DNA of 64,000 nt. It comes from Anaeromyxobacter paludicola (GTDB taxonomy: Bacteria > Myxococcota > Myxococcia > Myxococcales > Anaeromyxobacteraceae). A program made the position numbers and the translations under genes. The notes beneath the pieces were generated by a model that did no database searches, had not been told where the DNA came from, and worked only from the letters and a program-made list of their open reading frames with translations. Positions 17,531 to 26,479 of this stretch are shown here, one piece after another. The DNA lies in contig NZ_AP025592.1 of NCBI RefSeq assembly GCF_023169965.1, positions 3,348,001 to 3,412,000 on the forward strand, in the 5' to 3' direction. Each line of letters begins with the position of its first letter. Within the stretch, counting starts at the first letter, position 1.

Positions 17531-18175
17531 TCAGCTCCGGGGAGCGAAGACCAGCCGCAGCCCCAGGCCGAGGAACACCGCGCCGGTGATCCGGTCGAGC
17601 GCGCGGGCCACCCGCGGACGCGCGTCCATGGTGCGCCGCACCTTCCCGGCCGCGACGCCGACCACCGCGTTCACGAGGGTGCCGGTCACGCAGAAACTCA
17701 GCCCGAGCACCAGGAACTGCAGCCAGATCCGCCCCCGCGCCGGATCCACGAACTGCGGCACGAAGGCGAGGAAGAAGATGGCGACCTTGGGGTTGAGGAC
17801 GTTCGTCACCACGGCGCGGCGGAACACGCGCTCGGCCGGGCCCGCCTCGGCCCGGGCGCCCGGGGCCGGCGTGGCGGCGAGCGCGGCCGGCGCGAGGAGC
17901 GCCTTCCCGCCCAGGTAGACCAGGTACGCGGCCCCGGCCCACTTCACGGCGGTGAAGGCGGTGGCCGAGGAGACGAGCAGCGCCGAGAGCCCGGTGGCGG
18001 CGGCGAAGGTGTGCACCGCGCAGCCCGCGCCCACGCCGCAGGCGGCGAGCACGCCCGAGCGCGGCCCGGCGCGCGAGCCGCTCGCGAGCACGTAGAGCAT
18101 GTCGGGGCCGGGCGTCAGGTTGAGCGCGACGCCGGCGGCGAGGAAGGCGACGTAGACGTGGAGCGAGACGATCAC
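17531..18175 (-). CDS. LysE/RhtB-family amino-acid exporter
   Basis: This 214-residue membrane protein has about six helices and the family hallmark GVALNLTPGPDMLYVLASG near residues 16-34, plus VTNVLNPKVAIFFLAFVPQF in the middle. These carriers export amino acids (Thr, homoserine, Leu, Lys) by proton antiport. It is a single gene on the minus strand. A second LysE paralogue lies at 19896. Confidence 0.9.
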   Translation of the reverse strand: MIVSLHVYVAFLAAGVALNLTPGPDMLYVLASGSRAGPRSGVLAACGVGAGCAVHTFAAATGLSALLVSSATAFTAVKWAGAAYLVYLGGKALLAPAALAATPAPGARAEAGPAERVFRRAVVTNVLNPKVAIFFLAFVPQFVDPARGRIWLQFLVLGLSFCVTGTLVNAVVGVAAGKVRRTMDARPRVARALDRITGAVFLGLGLRLVFAPRS

Positions 18176-18338
18176 GGTGGGGACCTCGGACCCCCGAGCC
18201 TAGCCGAGTCCGTCCGGGCGCGCTCGTCCATGGCGGCCGTCCAGCGGTCGAGGTGGCGGCCAGGGGCGTCCGGTGTTCTCGGTGCCGCGGCTCCGGCGCT
18301 CTCGGGAGCGCGGCCTGGCCGGTGGGCCGGCGCGAGCG

Positions 18339-19712
18339 CTACTTCGCGATCTTCCGCGGGCTCGGGCCGGCGGCCTCGGTCCAGTAGACGTTCGCTGCGT
18401 CCACGGCGATGCACTTCGGAGAGGCCAGCCCGGACGCGAGCGTCGTCACGGTGACCACGGCCCCGCCAGCGAGGGGGACCTTCTTCACGGCCCCGTCCTG
18501 GATCGACGACATCGTCGCCTGCTCGACCCAGTAGACGTTCGATCCGTCGACGGCGACCCCGTACGCCATGTTCGGCTGGCCCGACGCGAGCAGCGACGCG
18601 ATGCCGCCGGTCTTCCTCACGCTCGCGACGCCGTAGTTGGACGGAAAGTAGACGCTGGTCGCGTCGAGCGCGAGGAGCCCCGCGCCCGTTCCGGTGGCGA
18701 GCAGCGTGACGGTCCCCCCGTTCAGCCCGGTCTTCTTGACCGCTCCGCTCGACTCGGTCCAGTAGACGGCGCTCCCATCCACCGCCACCCCGACCGGCCA
18801 GTCCAGGCCCGAGGCCAACGTCGTCACGCTCCCGCCGCCGATGGAGACCTTCTTCAAGGCGCCGGCCGGCTGGTACTCCACCCAGTAGACGCTGGCCGCG
18901 TCCACCGCGATCGCGGTCACCTGGGCGAGCCCACTCGCCAAGGTGGTGGCGCTCCCGCCGGCGAGCGGGACCTTCTGGAGGGTCCCGCTCAGGCTGTTCT
19001 CCGCGAAGTAGACGCTGGTGGCGTCGATCGCGATCGCCTGCGGGTTCGTCAGGCCGGTCGCGAGCGTGGTCGCCGCGCCGCCGCCGCGGGCGATCTTCCT
19101 CACCGCCCCGGCCGTCTCCGTCCAGTAGACGGAGGTCGCGTCCACCGCGATCCCCCACGCCCCGGCGCTCTGGCCGAGCGTGACCGGCGCGGGCAGCACC
19201 GAGAAGGAGCCGGTGGACGAGGCCGTGCCCGACGGCGTGACGACCTCCACCGGGCAGCTCGACGCGCTCATCGCCGGGACGGTGAAGACCACCTGTGTCG
19301 TCGAGACACTGGTCACGGCGGCGCTCACGCCGCAGAGCGAGACGCTCACGCCCGTCGAGGTGGCGGGGAAGCCGGTCCCGGTCACGGTCACGGAGCTGCC
19401 TGGAGCGCCCGCCGCGACGCTCAGGCCCGTGATGGACGGCGGCGTCGAGCCACCGCCCCCCGCTCCCTCGCAGGAGCAGACCGACGTCAGGATGTACGTA
19501 TGGCGCCAGGCCTCACAGGCGGCCGCGTCCGCGAACGGCCCCGCGGTGCCGCTGTAGCCGCCCATGACCGAGGCGCACTGCGTCCCGGAGCAGGTCCAGC
19601 TCACGGAGCACACGCCGCTGGTCTGTGAGCCGGGGGACTGGGAGCCTCCGGCTCCGCACGCCGTCAGTGCCGCGACGACTACAGCGAGACCGAACCGGGG
19701 CTTCGTCGCCAT
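18339..19712 (-). CDS. Lipoprotein with IPT/TIG domain and seven-repeat beta-propeller
   Basis: The 457-residue protein opens with a lipoprotein signal (lipobox LTAC, Cys about 19). A Cys-rich region (CSVSWTCSGTQC, VCSCEG) follows, then an IPT/TIG immunoglobulin-like domain (SVTVTGTGFPATSTGVSVS), then about seven repeats of 44-50 residues with the pattern VDATSVYWTE...GAVRKI...GG..TTLASGL. The repeats build a YW-type beta-propeller such as those common in myxobacterial surface lipoproteins. The start at 19712 is the only Met that gives a proper signal peptide; the frame runs open far upstream. The ligand is unknown. Confidence 0.85.
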   Translation of the reverse strand: MATKPRFGLAVVVAALTACGAGGSQSPGSQTSGVCSVSWTCSGTQCASVMGGYSGTAGPFADAAACEAWRHTYILTSVCSCEGAGGGGSTPPSITGLSVAAGAPGSSVTVTGTGFPATSTGVSVSLCGVSAAVTSVSTTQVVFTVPAMSASSCPVEVVTPSGTASSTGSFSVLPAPVTLGQSAGAWGIAVDATSVYWTETAGAVRKIARGGGAATTLATGLTNPQAIAIDATSVYFAENSLSGTLQKVPLAGGSATTLASGLAQVTAIAVDAASVYWVEYQPAGALKKVSIGGGSVTTLASGLDWPVGVAVDGSAVYWTESSGAVKKTGLNGGTVTLLATGTGAGLLALDATSVYFPSNYGVASVRKTGGIASLLASGQPNMAYGVAVDGSNVYWVEQATMSSIQDGAVKKVPLAGGAVVTVTTLASGLASPKCIAVDAANVYWTEAAGPSPRKIAK

Positions 19713-19726
19713 GGATGGCCACCTTG

Positions 19727-19759
19727 TCGCACCCCCCGCGAGGTGCGATGACCCTATTA
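19727..19759 (-). promoter_or_regulatory. Leader hairpin and -10-like box of the propeller lipoprotein
   Basis: On the minus strand a TAATAG box (19759-19754) is followed by an inverted repeat TCGCACC-8 bases-GGTGCGA (19748-19727) within the likely 5' leader. It could be an operator or an mRNA hairpin. Confidence 0.4.
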
Positions 19760-19880
19760 CGACCTTCGCACGGCCGCAACGCGGCGCGGCCAGGGCATCG
19801 CCGGCCCTGACGCGCCCGTCGGGGCCGCGAGCGGTCGCCACCGAAGAGCTGCGCGAAGGCGCTCCGCGCCCCCGCGGCGC

Positions 19881-19886
19881 TATAGT
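19881..19886 (+). promoter_or_regulatory. Start-proximal -10 box of the second LysE gene
   Basis: TATAGT is followed by nine bases (CCCGCCCCC) and the GTG start at 19896. No Shine-Dalgarno is present, so a leaderless message is likely. Confidence 0.55.
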
Positions 19887-19895
19887 CCCGCCCCC

Positions 19896-20522
19896 GTGCT
19901 CCTCTCCTCCGCCCGCATCGTCCCCATCCTCGTGGCCTACGCCGCCGCCGCCGCGACCCCCGGCGCGAGCGTGATCGTGGTGGCCCGGAGCAGCCTCGCC
20001 GCCGGGCGGGGCGCCGGGGCGCGCACCGCGCTCGGCGTCGCGCTCGGGACGGCGATCTACGCCACCGCCAGCCTGTTCGGGATCTCGGCCCTGGTCGCGG
20101 GAGTGCCCGGCGCGCTGCGGGCGCTCACGGTCGGCGGCGCGCTCTACCTCGGCTTCGTCGGCGCGAAGCTCGCGGTGCTGCGCCCCGGGGCCCGCTTCGA
20201 GGCCGCCGCCGCGCCGCGCCCCGCCTCCGGCGACTTCGCGCGCGGCCTCCTCACCAACCTCTCGAACCCGCACACGGTGATCTTCTTCCTCGGGATCTTC
20301 GGCGCCATGCTCGCGCCGGACGTGCCGGCGGGCGAGCGGGCGCTCGTCCTCGGGGCCGTCATCGCGATGTCGGTCGCGTGGTACACGACCGTGGCGCTCA
20401 CCCTCTCCACCTCGCGCGCGCAGGCCGTCTACGAACGGGCCGCGCGCCTCGTCGATCTCGCCGCCGGGACGGCGCTGGTCGCGCTCTCGCTGAAGCTCCT
20501 CCTCCCGGCGCTGAAGGTGTAG
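19896..20522 (+). CDS. LysE-family amino-acid exporter
   Basis: This 208-residue membrane protein contains AAAATPGASVIVVARSSLAAG near the N-terminus and LTNLSNPHTVIFFLGIFGA in the middle, the two signatures of LysE/RhtB carriers. GTG is the start, placed by the TATAGT box nine bases upstream. The stop is nine bases before the next gene, an aminotransferase, so exporter and enzyme probably form an operon acting on a shared amino acid. Confidence 0.87.
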   Translation: MLLSSARIVPILVAYAAAAATPGASVIVVARSSLAAGRGAGARTALGVALGTAIYATASLFGISALVAGVPGALRALTVGGALYLGFVGAKLAVLRPGARFEAAAAPRPASGDFARGLLTNLSNPHTVIFFLGIFGAMLAPDVPAGERALVLGAVIAMSVAWYTTVALTLSTSRAQAVYERAARLVDLAAGTALVALSLKLLLPALKV

Positions 20523-20531
20523 GACCGACCC

Positions 20532-21716
20532 ATGACCGACCGACCCGCCTCCCCCGCCCGGCTCGCCGCCCGGATGCGCGCCATCGAGCCCTTCCACGCC
20601 ATGGACGTGCTGGCGCGGGCGCACGCGCTCGAGGCCGCCGGCCGGAGCATCGTCCACATGGAGGTGGGCGAGCCCGACTTCGAGACGCCGCGGCCGGTGC
20701 TCGAGCGGGCGGCGCGGGTGACCGCCAAGGGGAGCGTGCCGTACACGCAGGCGCTGGGGCTGCCCGCGCTGCGCGAGGCGATCGCGCGCTTCTACGCCGA
20801 GCGGTACCACGTCGAGGTGGCGCCGGAGCGGATCGTGGTCACCGCCGGCGCCTCCGGCGCGCTGCTCCTCGCCATGGGCGTCCTCGTGAACCCGGGCGAG
20901 GAGGTGCTGATGGCCGACCCCTGCTACCCGTGCAACCGTCAGTTCATCCGGGTGATGGGGGGCGAGCCGCGCTGCCTGCCGGTCGGGCCGGAGACGCGCT
21001 GGCAGCCCACGGCCGAGCTCCTCGGGCGGCACTGGGGCGAGCGGACCGCGGCGGCGCTGGTGGCCTCTCCCGCCAACCCGACCGGCACCATGATCGATCA
21101 CGCCGAGCTCGGCCGGATCGCGGCGCTGGTCGAGGCGCGCGGCGGCGTGCTCGTGGTGGACGAGATCTACCACGGGCTCACCTACGGCCTGGACGCGCGC
21201 ACCGCGCTCGCGCTGTCGGACCGGGTGTTCGTGGTGAACAGCTTCTCCAAGTACTTCGACATGACCGGCTGGCGCCTCGGGTGGCTGGTCGCGCCGCCCG
21301 AGTACGTGCGCGAGCTCGAGAAGCTGCAGCAGAACCTGTTCATCTGCCCGTCCACCGTGGCGCAGCAGGCGGCGCTCGCGGCGTTCGAGCCGGCCACCAT
21401 CGACCTCCTCGAGGGGCGGCGGCGCGAGTTCCAGGCCCGGCGCGACTTCCTCCTGCCCGCCCTGCGCGAGCTCGGCTTCGGGCTGCCGGTGGTGCCGGAG
21501 GGCGCGTTCTACCTGTACGCCGACTGCGCCCGCTTCTCGTCCGACAGCTTCGCCTTCGCGCTCGAGATCCTGGAGCGGGCCGGAGTGGCGCTCACGCCCG
21601 GCCGCGACTTCGGCCAGCACCTGCCGGAGCGCCACCTGCGGATCGCGTACACCACCTCGAGGCCCAACCTCGAGCTGGCCGTGGAGCGGCTGCGGTCGTT
21701 CCTGGCCAGCCGATAG
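20532..21716 (+). CDS. Class I/II pyridoxal-phosphate aminotransferase
   Basis: This 394-residue enzyme has MEVGEPDFETPRPVL, YTQALGLPALREAIARFY, VTAGASGALLLAMG, the substrate/cofactor SPANPTGTMI, DEIYHGLTYG and the PLP lysine in SFSKYFDMTGWRLGWL near residue 240. It belongs to the aspartate/alanine-type branch of fold-type I transaminases. The exact amino donor cannot be read. It follows the LysE gene with nine bases between and is followed by the metQ promoter region. Confidence 0.9.
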   Translation: MTDRPASPARLAARMRAIEPFHAMDVLARAHALEAAGRSIVHMEVGEPDFETPRPVLERAARVTAKGSVPYTQALGLPALREAIARFYAERYHVEVAPERIVVTAGASGALLLAMGVLVNPGEEVLMADPCYPCNRQFIRVMGGEPRCLPVGPETRWQPTAELLGRHWGERTAAALVASPANPTGTMIDHAELGRIAALVEARGGVLVVDEIYHGLTYGLDARTALALSDRVFVVNSFSKYFDMTGWRLGWLVAPPEYVRELEKLQQNLFICPSTVAQQAALAAFEPATIDLLEGRRREFQARRDFLLPALRELGFGLPVVPEGAFYLYADCARFSSDSFAFALEILERAGVALTPGRDFGQHLPERHLRIAYTTSRPNLELAVERLRSFLASR

Positions 21717-21736
21717 GTGGCGGCGATAGGCGGAGC

Positions 21737-21752
21737 GTCCGTCATAACGGAC
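21737..21752 (+). promoter_or_regulatory. Inverted repeat upstream of metQ
   Basis: GTCCGT-CATA-ACGGAC is a perfect 6-bp inverted repeat about 50 bases before the metQ -35 box. It may be an operator. It has no T-run to suggest a terminator. Confidence 0.35.
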
Positions 21753-21793
21753 AGCGGTGTGTCGTGTTTCGAGCGGAATGCACGTTCCTCCGC

Positions 21794-21823
21794 TTGACAG
21801 GACACCCGTCCGCTATGCAAGAT
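21794..21823 (+). promoter_or_regulatory. metQ promoter candidate
   Basis: A consensus TTGACA (21794-21799) lies in TCCGCTTGACAGGA. The -10 is less clear; CAAGAT at 21818-21823 gives an 18-base spacer. A similar TCCGCTTGACCGGA occurs at the cystine operon promoter (about 27274-27287, minus). AAGAGGA precedes the metQ ATG. Confidence 0.5.
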
Positions 21824-21865
21824 TCTCCCTCGACACCCACCTGAGAGAAGAGGAAAGCACCCCCG

Positions 21866-22663
21866 ATGACGTCCGCACTCCGCCGCACCCTGTTCGCCGC
21901 CGTGGCGCTCGCCGCCTTCGGCCTCGCCCCCTCCGCCCGCGCCGCCGAGACCATCAAGCTCGGCGTCGAGAACGGCCCGCACGCCGAGATCGCCGAGCTG
22001 GTGAAGAAGCTCGTCGCCAAGCAGGGCATCGAGCTGAAGGTCTTCGAGCTCTCCGACTACGCCCAGCAGAACCCGGCGCTCGTGGCCGGCGACCTCGACG
22101 TGAACTCCTTCCAGCACCAGCCCTACCTCGACCAGCAGGTGAAGGACCGCGGCTTCCAGATCGTGAGCGTGGGCCGCACCATCGTGTTCCCGATCGGCGT
22201 CTACTCGAAGAAGGTGAAGTCGCTCGACCAGCTGCCCAAGGGCGGCAAGGTGGCCGTCCCGAACGACCCCACCAACGGCGGCCGCGGCCTCCTGCTCCTC
22301 CAGGCCAAGGGGCTCATCAAGCTCAGGCCCGGCAGCGGCCTCAGCCCGACCCCGGCCGACATCGTCGAGAACCCGAAGAAGCTCAAGATCGTCGAGGCCG
22401 ACGCCGCGCAGCTCCCGCACCTGCTCCCCGACGTGGACGCCGCCGTCATCAACACCAACTACGCCATCCAGGGGAAGCTCGACCCGGCCAAGGACGCCAT
22501 CGCCCGCGAGGCGGCCGACTCCCCGTACGTGAACGTGCTCGTGGTCCGCAAGGCCGACCAGGCGAAGCCCTGGGTGCAGAAGATCGTCGCCGCCTACCAC
22601 TCGCCCGAGGTGAAGAGCTGGATCCTCCAGAAGTACCCGGGCGTCGTGGTGCCCGGCTTCTAG
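21866..22663 (+). CDS. metQ: D-methionine-type ABC transporter binding protein MetQ
   Basis: This 265-residue protein is of the NlpA/MetQ family: IKLGVENGPHAEIAELVKK, FELSDYAQQNPALVAGDLDVNSFQHQPYLDQ (split over residues 54-84) and AVINTNYAIQGKLDPAKDAI. It captures methionine for MetNI. Unlike most MetQ proteins it has no lipobox cysteine; the signal ends SARAAET, so it should be a soluble periplasmic protein. It is on the opposite strand from metNI and converges on metI across a 646-base repeat-filled gap. Confidence 0.92.
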   Translation: MTSALRRTLFAAVALAAFGLAPSARAAETIKLGVENGPHAEIAELVKKLVAKQGIELKVFELSDYAQQNPALVAGDLDVNSFQHQPYLDQQVKDRGFQIVSVGRTIVFPIGVYSKKVKSLDQLPKGGKVAVPNDPTNGGRGLLLLQAKGLIKLRPGSGLSPTPADIVENPKKLKIVEADAAQLPHLLPDVDAAVINTNYAIQGKLDPAKDAIAREAADSPYVNVLVVRKADQAKPWVQKIVAAYHSPEVKSWILQKYPGVVVPGF

Positions 22664-22754
22664 CTCGACCGACCCTCCCGTTCCGTCCCCGCCCGCCCCG
22701 GCCTCAGCGCCGGTGGCGGGCGGTCTCGTTTCTGCCGATCCGACCGCGGTTCCC

Positions 22755-22866
22755 CTGGCCGCCCCTCCCCAGCCCTCCCCGCCCGGCGGGGAGGGAGTTC
22801 GGCGCTGGCCCCGCGAGCCCAGCGAAGCGGGGCGCGGCGGGAGGGACGGGGAGGGGGTGAACGGGG
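22755..22866. repeat. GC-rich hairpin repeat, reverse-oriented partial copy
   Basis: CTGGCCGCCCCTCCCC and then CCCTCCCCGCC/GGCGGGGAGGG at 22755-22795 are the reverse complement of hairpin 2 in the elements at 4196 and 36586. A looser C-rich/G-rich stem follows to 22866. Confidence 0.6.
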
Positions 22867-22870
22867 CCTC

Positions 22871-23155
22871 GCTGGCGCCAGGATCCACTCAGCGCCGCTC
22901 CCCCAGGCCGACGGGAGCCCTCCCGAGGAGCGCAGCGCAGGCGGGCCGCCCGCCGGCGTCGGACCGCGTGACACGATGGAAGCGCCGCTCCCCCGTGCAG
23001 CTCCGCAGCCGGAGCCGCACGCCTCAGCCCGATCGGAACCGCAGCGGGGTCGAGCGCTCTGCGCCCACGGCGCCGCTCGCCGAACCGCGACCGGCGGAGC
23101 CGCCGGAGCGAGCACCGCAGCGGTGGGCTCCCGGCGGCCCCGCGGCGCGGGCGGC
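22871..23155 (-). repeat. 280-bp dispersed repeat, copy B
   Basis: Reverse-complement copy of 997-1280. The arms are almost identical, including GCGGCGCTTCC and the stretch around CATCGTGTCACGCGGTCCGA. The central 43 bases are diverged but equal in length. It is flanked on both sides by the hairpin repeat family. Confidence 0.8.
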
Positions 23156-23174
23156 GAACGTGGGGGCGGAGCGC

Positions 23175-23232
23175 TGCACCGCTGGCCGCCCCTCCCCGGC
23201 CCTCCCCGCCCGAGCGGGGAGGGAGTACCTCG
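23175..23232. repeat. GC-rich hairpin repeat, single-hairpin copy
   Basis: GCTGGCCGCCCCTCCCC followed by CCCTCCCCGCCCGAGCGGGG and GAGGG matches the reverse complement of hairpin 2 in the 4196 element, including its loop GCTCGGGC. It ends about 80 bases before the metI stop and may terminate that operon. Confidence 0.65.
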
Positions 23233-23309
23233 GGGCCTGCGGAGAGGGAGTGCCGCGCGGCGCTGCGGCCGACTCGCCGCTCTCCTCGATGCCAGAGCGG
23301 CCCAGCACC

Positions 23310-23984
23310 TTACCCCCGCTCCTGCCGCACCCTCCGCTTGTCGAGCCGCCGCGCGAGGCGATCGCCCGCGCTCTGCAGCCCCTGCACGAGCACGATGAGG
23401 ACGATCACCACCGCGATCATCACCTCCGGCTGGAAGCGCTGGTAGCCGTAGCGGATGCCGAGGTCCCCGAGCCCGCCGCCGCCCACCGCGCCGGCCATCG
23501 CCGAGTAGCCGACCAGCGTCACCACCGTGATGGTGAAGGCCGCCACCAGGCCCGGCAGCGCCTCGGGGATGAGCACCTTCAGGATCACCTGCCGCGGCGA
23601 CGCGCCCATGGCCTGGGCCGCCTCCACGAGCCCGTGGTCCACCTCCCGCAGCGCCGCCTCGGCGAGCCGCGCCACGTAGGGGATGGCGCCCACCGTGAGC
23701 GGCACGATGGCCGCCGCCGTGCCGAGCGAGGTCCCGACCACGAGCCGCGTGAAGGGGATGATCGCCACGAGGAGGATGATGAAGGGGACCGAGCGGCCCG
23801 CGTTCACCACCGCCCCGAGGAGCCGGTTGAAGGGGCCGTGCTCGAGGAGCTGGCCGCGCCCCGTCACGTGCAGGAGCACGCCGAGCGGCAGCCCCAGGAG
23901 CGCCGAGAGGGCCGAGGAGACGCCGACCATGAGGAGCGTCTCGACGAGCGCGTCCCAGAGCAGCTCAAGCATCGCCTGCGACAT
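23310..23984 (-). CDS. metI: Methionine ABC transporter permease MetI
   Basis: This 224-residue permease has five to six helices and the MetI signatures LWDALVETLLMVGVSS at the N-terminus, GRSVPFIILLVAIIPFTRLVVGTS (spread over residues 64-87) and the EAA loop EAAQAMGASPRQVILKVLIPEALP. It forms the channel with MetN. It overlaps metN by 20 bases, an unusually long coupling overlap. Confidence 0.94.
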   Translation of the reverse strand: MSQAMLELLWDALVETLLMVGVSSALSALLGLPLGVLLHVTGRGQLLEHGPFNRLLGAVVNAGRSVPFIILLVAIIPFTRLVVGTSLGTAAAIVPLTVGAIPYVARLAEAALREVDHGLVEAAQAMGASPRQVILKVLIPEALPGLVAAFTITVVTLVGYSAMAGAVGGGGLGDLGIRYGYQRFQPEVMIAVVIVLIVLVQGLQSAGDRLARRLDKRRVRQERG

Positions 23985-25032
23985 GGCCGAGGATCTCCGC
24001 TCCGAGGTGGTTGCTGCGGATGTAGTCGAGCGCCGCCGCGATGGCCTCGTCGGAGCCGATGGCCTCGACGAGCAGGTTCCCGTACGGCGCCTCCTGGATG
24101 TACTCGATGCTGCCCTGGAGGATGTTGAGGAGCACGTCGTAGCGGCGCACCACCTCCGAGATGATCGGGTCGTGCGCCCGGGCGCCGGTGAAGATCACCC
24201 GGATCACCGGGTTGCCGCGCCCCGGCGCGCCCGCCGCGAGCCGCTCGCGCAGCCGGGGCGGCAGCGCCCGGTCCACCACGTCCTCGAGGAACTTGCGGGT
24301 CACCTCGGCCTGCGGGGCGGTGAAGACGTCGAAGACCTTCCCCTCCTCCACCACCTGGCCGTGGTCGAGCACCGCCACCCGGTCGCAGATCTCCTTGATG
24401 ACCGCCATCTCGTGGGTGATGAGCGCGATGGTGAGCCCGAGCTTGCGGTTGATGTCCTTGAGGAGCCCCAGGATGGAGCGGGTGGTCTCCGGGTCGAGCG
24501 CCGAGGTGGCCTCGTCGCAGAGCAGCACCTCCGGCCGCGAGGCGAGCGCGCGAGCGATGCCCACCCGCTGCTTCTCGCCGCCGGAGAGCTCCGAGGGATG
24601 GCGGTCCGCCTTCCCCGCCAGCCCCACCAGCTCGAGGAGCGGCAGCGCCGCCGCCCGGATGGCGTCCTTCTTCTCGCCGGCGAGCTCGAGCGGCAGGGCC
24701 ACGTTCTCGAGCGCGGTGCGCGAGGAGAGCAGGTTGAAGTGCTGGAAGATCATCCCGATGCGGCGCCGCGCCGCCCGGAGCTCCCTGCCGGAGAGCGCCG
24801 AGAGCTCCTGCCCGGCCACGAACACCTTGCCCGAGCTCGCCCGCTCGAGCTGGTTCACGCAGCGGATGAGCGTGCTCTTGCCGGCGCCGCTCCGGCCGAT
24901 GATGCCGAAGATCTCGCCGCGCCGGACCGTGAGCGAGATGCCCCGGAGCACGGGCACCGGGCCGCCCGCGCCCGGGAAGGACTTCTCGAGCCGCTCCAGC
25001 CGGATCATCTCCGGCGCGTCGGCCGCGGTCAC
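23965..25032 (-). CDS. metN: Methionine ABC transporter ATPase MetN with NIL domain
   Basis: This 355-residue protein has Walker [10 protein letters not shown] near 48-56, signature [15 protein letters not shown], Walker [17 protein letters not shown], and a C-terminal regulatory NIL domain (about 265-345; [19 protein letters not shown]). The NIL domain binds methionine and inhibits transport when the cell is replete. Its start overlaps the upstream cystine-type ATPase by four bases, so two ABC systems share one transcript. Confidence 0.95.
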   Translation of the reverse strand: MTAADAPEMIRLERLEKSFPGAGGPVPVLRGISLTVRRGEIFGIIGRSGAGKSTLIRCVNQLERASSGKVFVAGQELSALSGRELRAARRRIGMIFQHFNLLSSRTALENVALPLELAGEKKDAIRAAALPLLELVGLAGKADRHPSELSGGEKQRVGIARALASRPEVLLCDEATSALDPETTRSILGLLKDINRKLGLTIALITHEMAVIKEICDRVAVLDHGQVVEEGKVFDVFTAPQAEVTRKFLEDVVDRALPPRLRERLAAGAPGRGNPVIRVIFTGARAHDPIISEVVRRYDVLLNILQGSIEYIQEAPYGNLLVEAIGSDEAIAAALDYIRSNHLGAEILGHVAGDA

Positions 25033-25763
25033 CGCCGCACCCGCGCGAGGAACTGGCGGGTGCGCTCCTCGCGCGTCCGCTCGAAGACCTCGGCCGGCGT
25101 CCCCTCCTCGACGATCACGCCGCCGTCGATGAATGCGACCTTGCTCGCCACCTCGCAGGCGAAGGCCATCTCGTGCGTCACCACCACCATGGTCATGCCT
25201 TCCTTCGCCAGCGCCTTCATCACCCCCAGCACCTCGCCCACCAGCTCCGGGTCGAGCGCCGAGGTCGGCTCGTCGAAGAGGATCACCTCCGGGTCCATCG
25301 CCAGCGCGCGGGCGATGCCGACGCGCTGCTGCTGCCCGCCGGAGAGCTGCGAGGGGTAGTGGTGCAGCCGGTCCGAGAGCCCCACCTTGGCGAGCACCGC
25401 CTCGGCGCGCCCGCGGGCCTCCGCCGCGGGGAGCCGGCGCACCTGGGTGAGCCCCTCCATCACGTTCCCGAGCGCGGTCTTGTTCCGGAACAGGTTGTAC
25501 TGCTGGAACACCATGGCGGTGGAGCGCCGGATCCGCAGCACCTCCGCCCGGGTGGCGCGGCGCGCGTCCACCGTGAGGTCGCCCACGGTGATGGTGCCGG
25601 CGTCCGGCCGCTCGAGGAAGTTGACGCAGCGGAGCAGGGTGGACTTGCCCGAGCCGCTCGGGCCGACGATCACCACCACCTCACCCTTGGGGACGGCGAG
25701 GCTCACCCCCTTCAGCACCGGGGTGCGGTGGAAGCGCTTCTCGATCCCCTGGACCGCGATCAT
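25029..25763 (-). CDS. tcyC: Polar amino-acid (cystine-type) ABC transporter ATPase
   Basis: This 244-residue ATPase is of the GlnQ/TcyC group: Walker [10 protein letters not shown] at 34-42, [16 protein letters not shown], signature [15 protein letters not shown] at 140-154, Walker [16 protein letters not shown] and VVTHEM. It is coupled to the permease by a four-base overlap. The cystine assignment rests on the binding protein of the same operon. Confidence 0.85.
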   Translation of the reverse strand: MIAVQGIEKRFHRTPVLKGVSLAVPKGEVVVIVGPSGSGKSTLLRCVNFLERPDAGTITVGDLTVDARRATRAEVLRIRRSTAMVFQQYNLFRNKTALGNVMEGLTQVRRLPAAEARGRAEAVLAKVGLSDRLHHYPSQLSGGQQQRVGIARALAMDPEVILFDEPTSALDPELVGEVLGVMKALAKEGMTMVVVTHEMAFACEVASKVAFIDGGVIVEEGTPAEVFERTREERTRQFLARVRR

Positions 25764-26476
25764 GCCGGCTGCATCCCCTCGAACCGGCGCACGCGCCGCT
25801 CGAGCACCGCCACCACCCGCTCGATGCCGATGCAGATCACCCAGTAGATGAGCGCCACCACGATGTAGACCTCGAAGAACTGCAGCCCGCGCGCGCCCAG
25901 GATCTTGGCCTCGCCCATGAGCTCCACCACCGAGACCAGGAAGGCGAGCGAGGTGTCCTTCACCAGGCTGATGGCGGTGTTGCCGATGCTGGGCAGCGCC
26001 ACCGCCAGCGCCTGCGGCAGCACGATGCGGCGCATCCCCTGCCACGGCGTCATGCCGATGGAGAGCGCCGCCTCGAGCTGCCCCTTGTCGATGGCCTGGA
26101 TGGCGGCGCGGATCGACTCGGAGGAGTAGGCCCCCACGTTGAGCGTGAAGGCGAAGTAGATGAAGGTGATGGCCGGGATCCCGGCCACGTCGACGTTCCA
26201 GCCGTACCGCTCGCCGAGCCAGGCGAGCAGCTTCGGCAGGCCGTAGTAGGCGAGGTAGATCTGCACCAGGAGCGGCGTGCCGCGGATGAACGACACGTAC
26301 ACCGCCGCCAGCTGGGAGAGCACCGGCGTCCGGTAGATCCGGATCAGCGCCGTCGCCAGCCCCACCAGGAGGGCCAGGGCCAGCGACACCGCCGTGATCT
26401 GCAGGGTGAGGGGCACGACCCGGAGCAGGTCGGGCACCACCTCCCACATGAAGCCGAAGTCGAGGAGCGGCTGCAC
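25760..26476 (-). CDS. tcyB: Polar amino-acid (cystine-type) ABC transporter permease
   Basis: This 238-residue permease is of the HisMQ family: [19 protein letters not shown] near residue 20, [19 protein letters not shown] at about 62-80, [21 protein letters not shown] (the EAA loop) and a C-terminal Arg-rich tail. It begins three bases after the binding-protein stop. Confidence 0.87.
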   Translation of the reverse strand: MQPLLDFGFMWEVVPDLLRVVPLTLQITAVSLALALLVGLATALIRIYRTPVLSQLAAVYVSFIRGTPLLVQIYLAYYGLPKLLAWLGERYGWNVDVAGIPAITFIYFAFTLNVGAYSSESIRAAIQAIDKGQLEAALSIGMTPWQGMRRIVLPQALAVALPSIGNTAISLVKDTSLAFLVSVVELMGEAKILGARGLQFFEVYIVVALIYWVICIGIERVVAVLERRVRRFEGMQPA

Positions 26477-26479
26477 GCG

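Larger units (their letters stand above)
22664..23309. other. Gene-free convergent spacer filled with repeats
   Basis: This is the longest gap in the window. In order it holds a hairpin-2 type block (about 22755-22866), the inverted copy B of the 280-bp repeat (22871-23155) and another hairpin-2 block (23175-23232). I see no supportable gene on either strand. Confidence 0.7.

Noticed and set aside
19713-21635. Upstream extension of the propeller lipoprotein frame
   Set aside because: It is antisense to LysE and the aminotransferase and has no signal; the lipoprotein signal at 19712 is the real start.
21717-21865. SAM riboswitch or S-box before metQ
   Set aside because: Only a 6-bp inverted repeat and a promoter are visible; no four-way junction or terminator/antiterminator pair.
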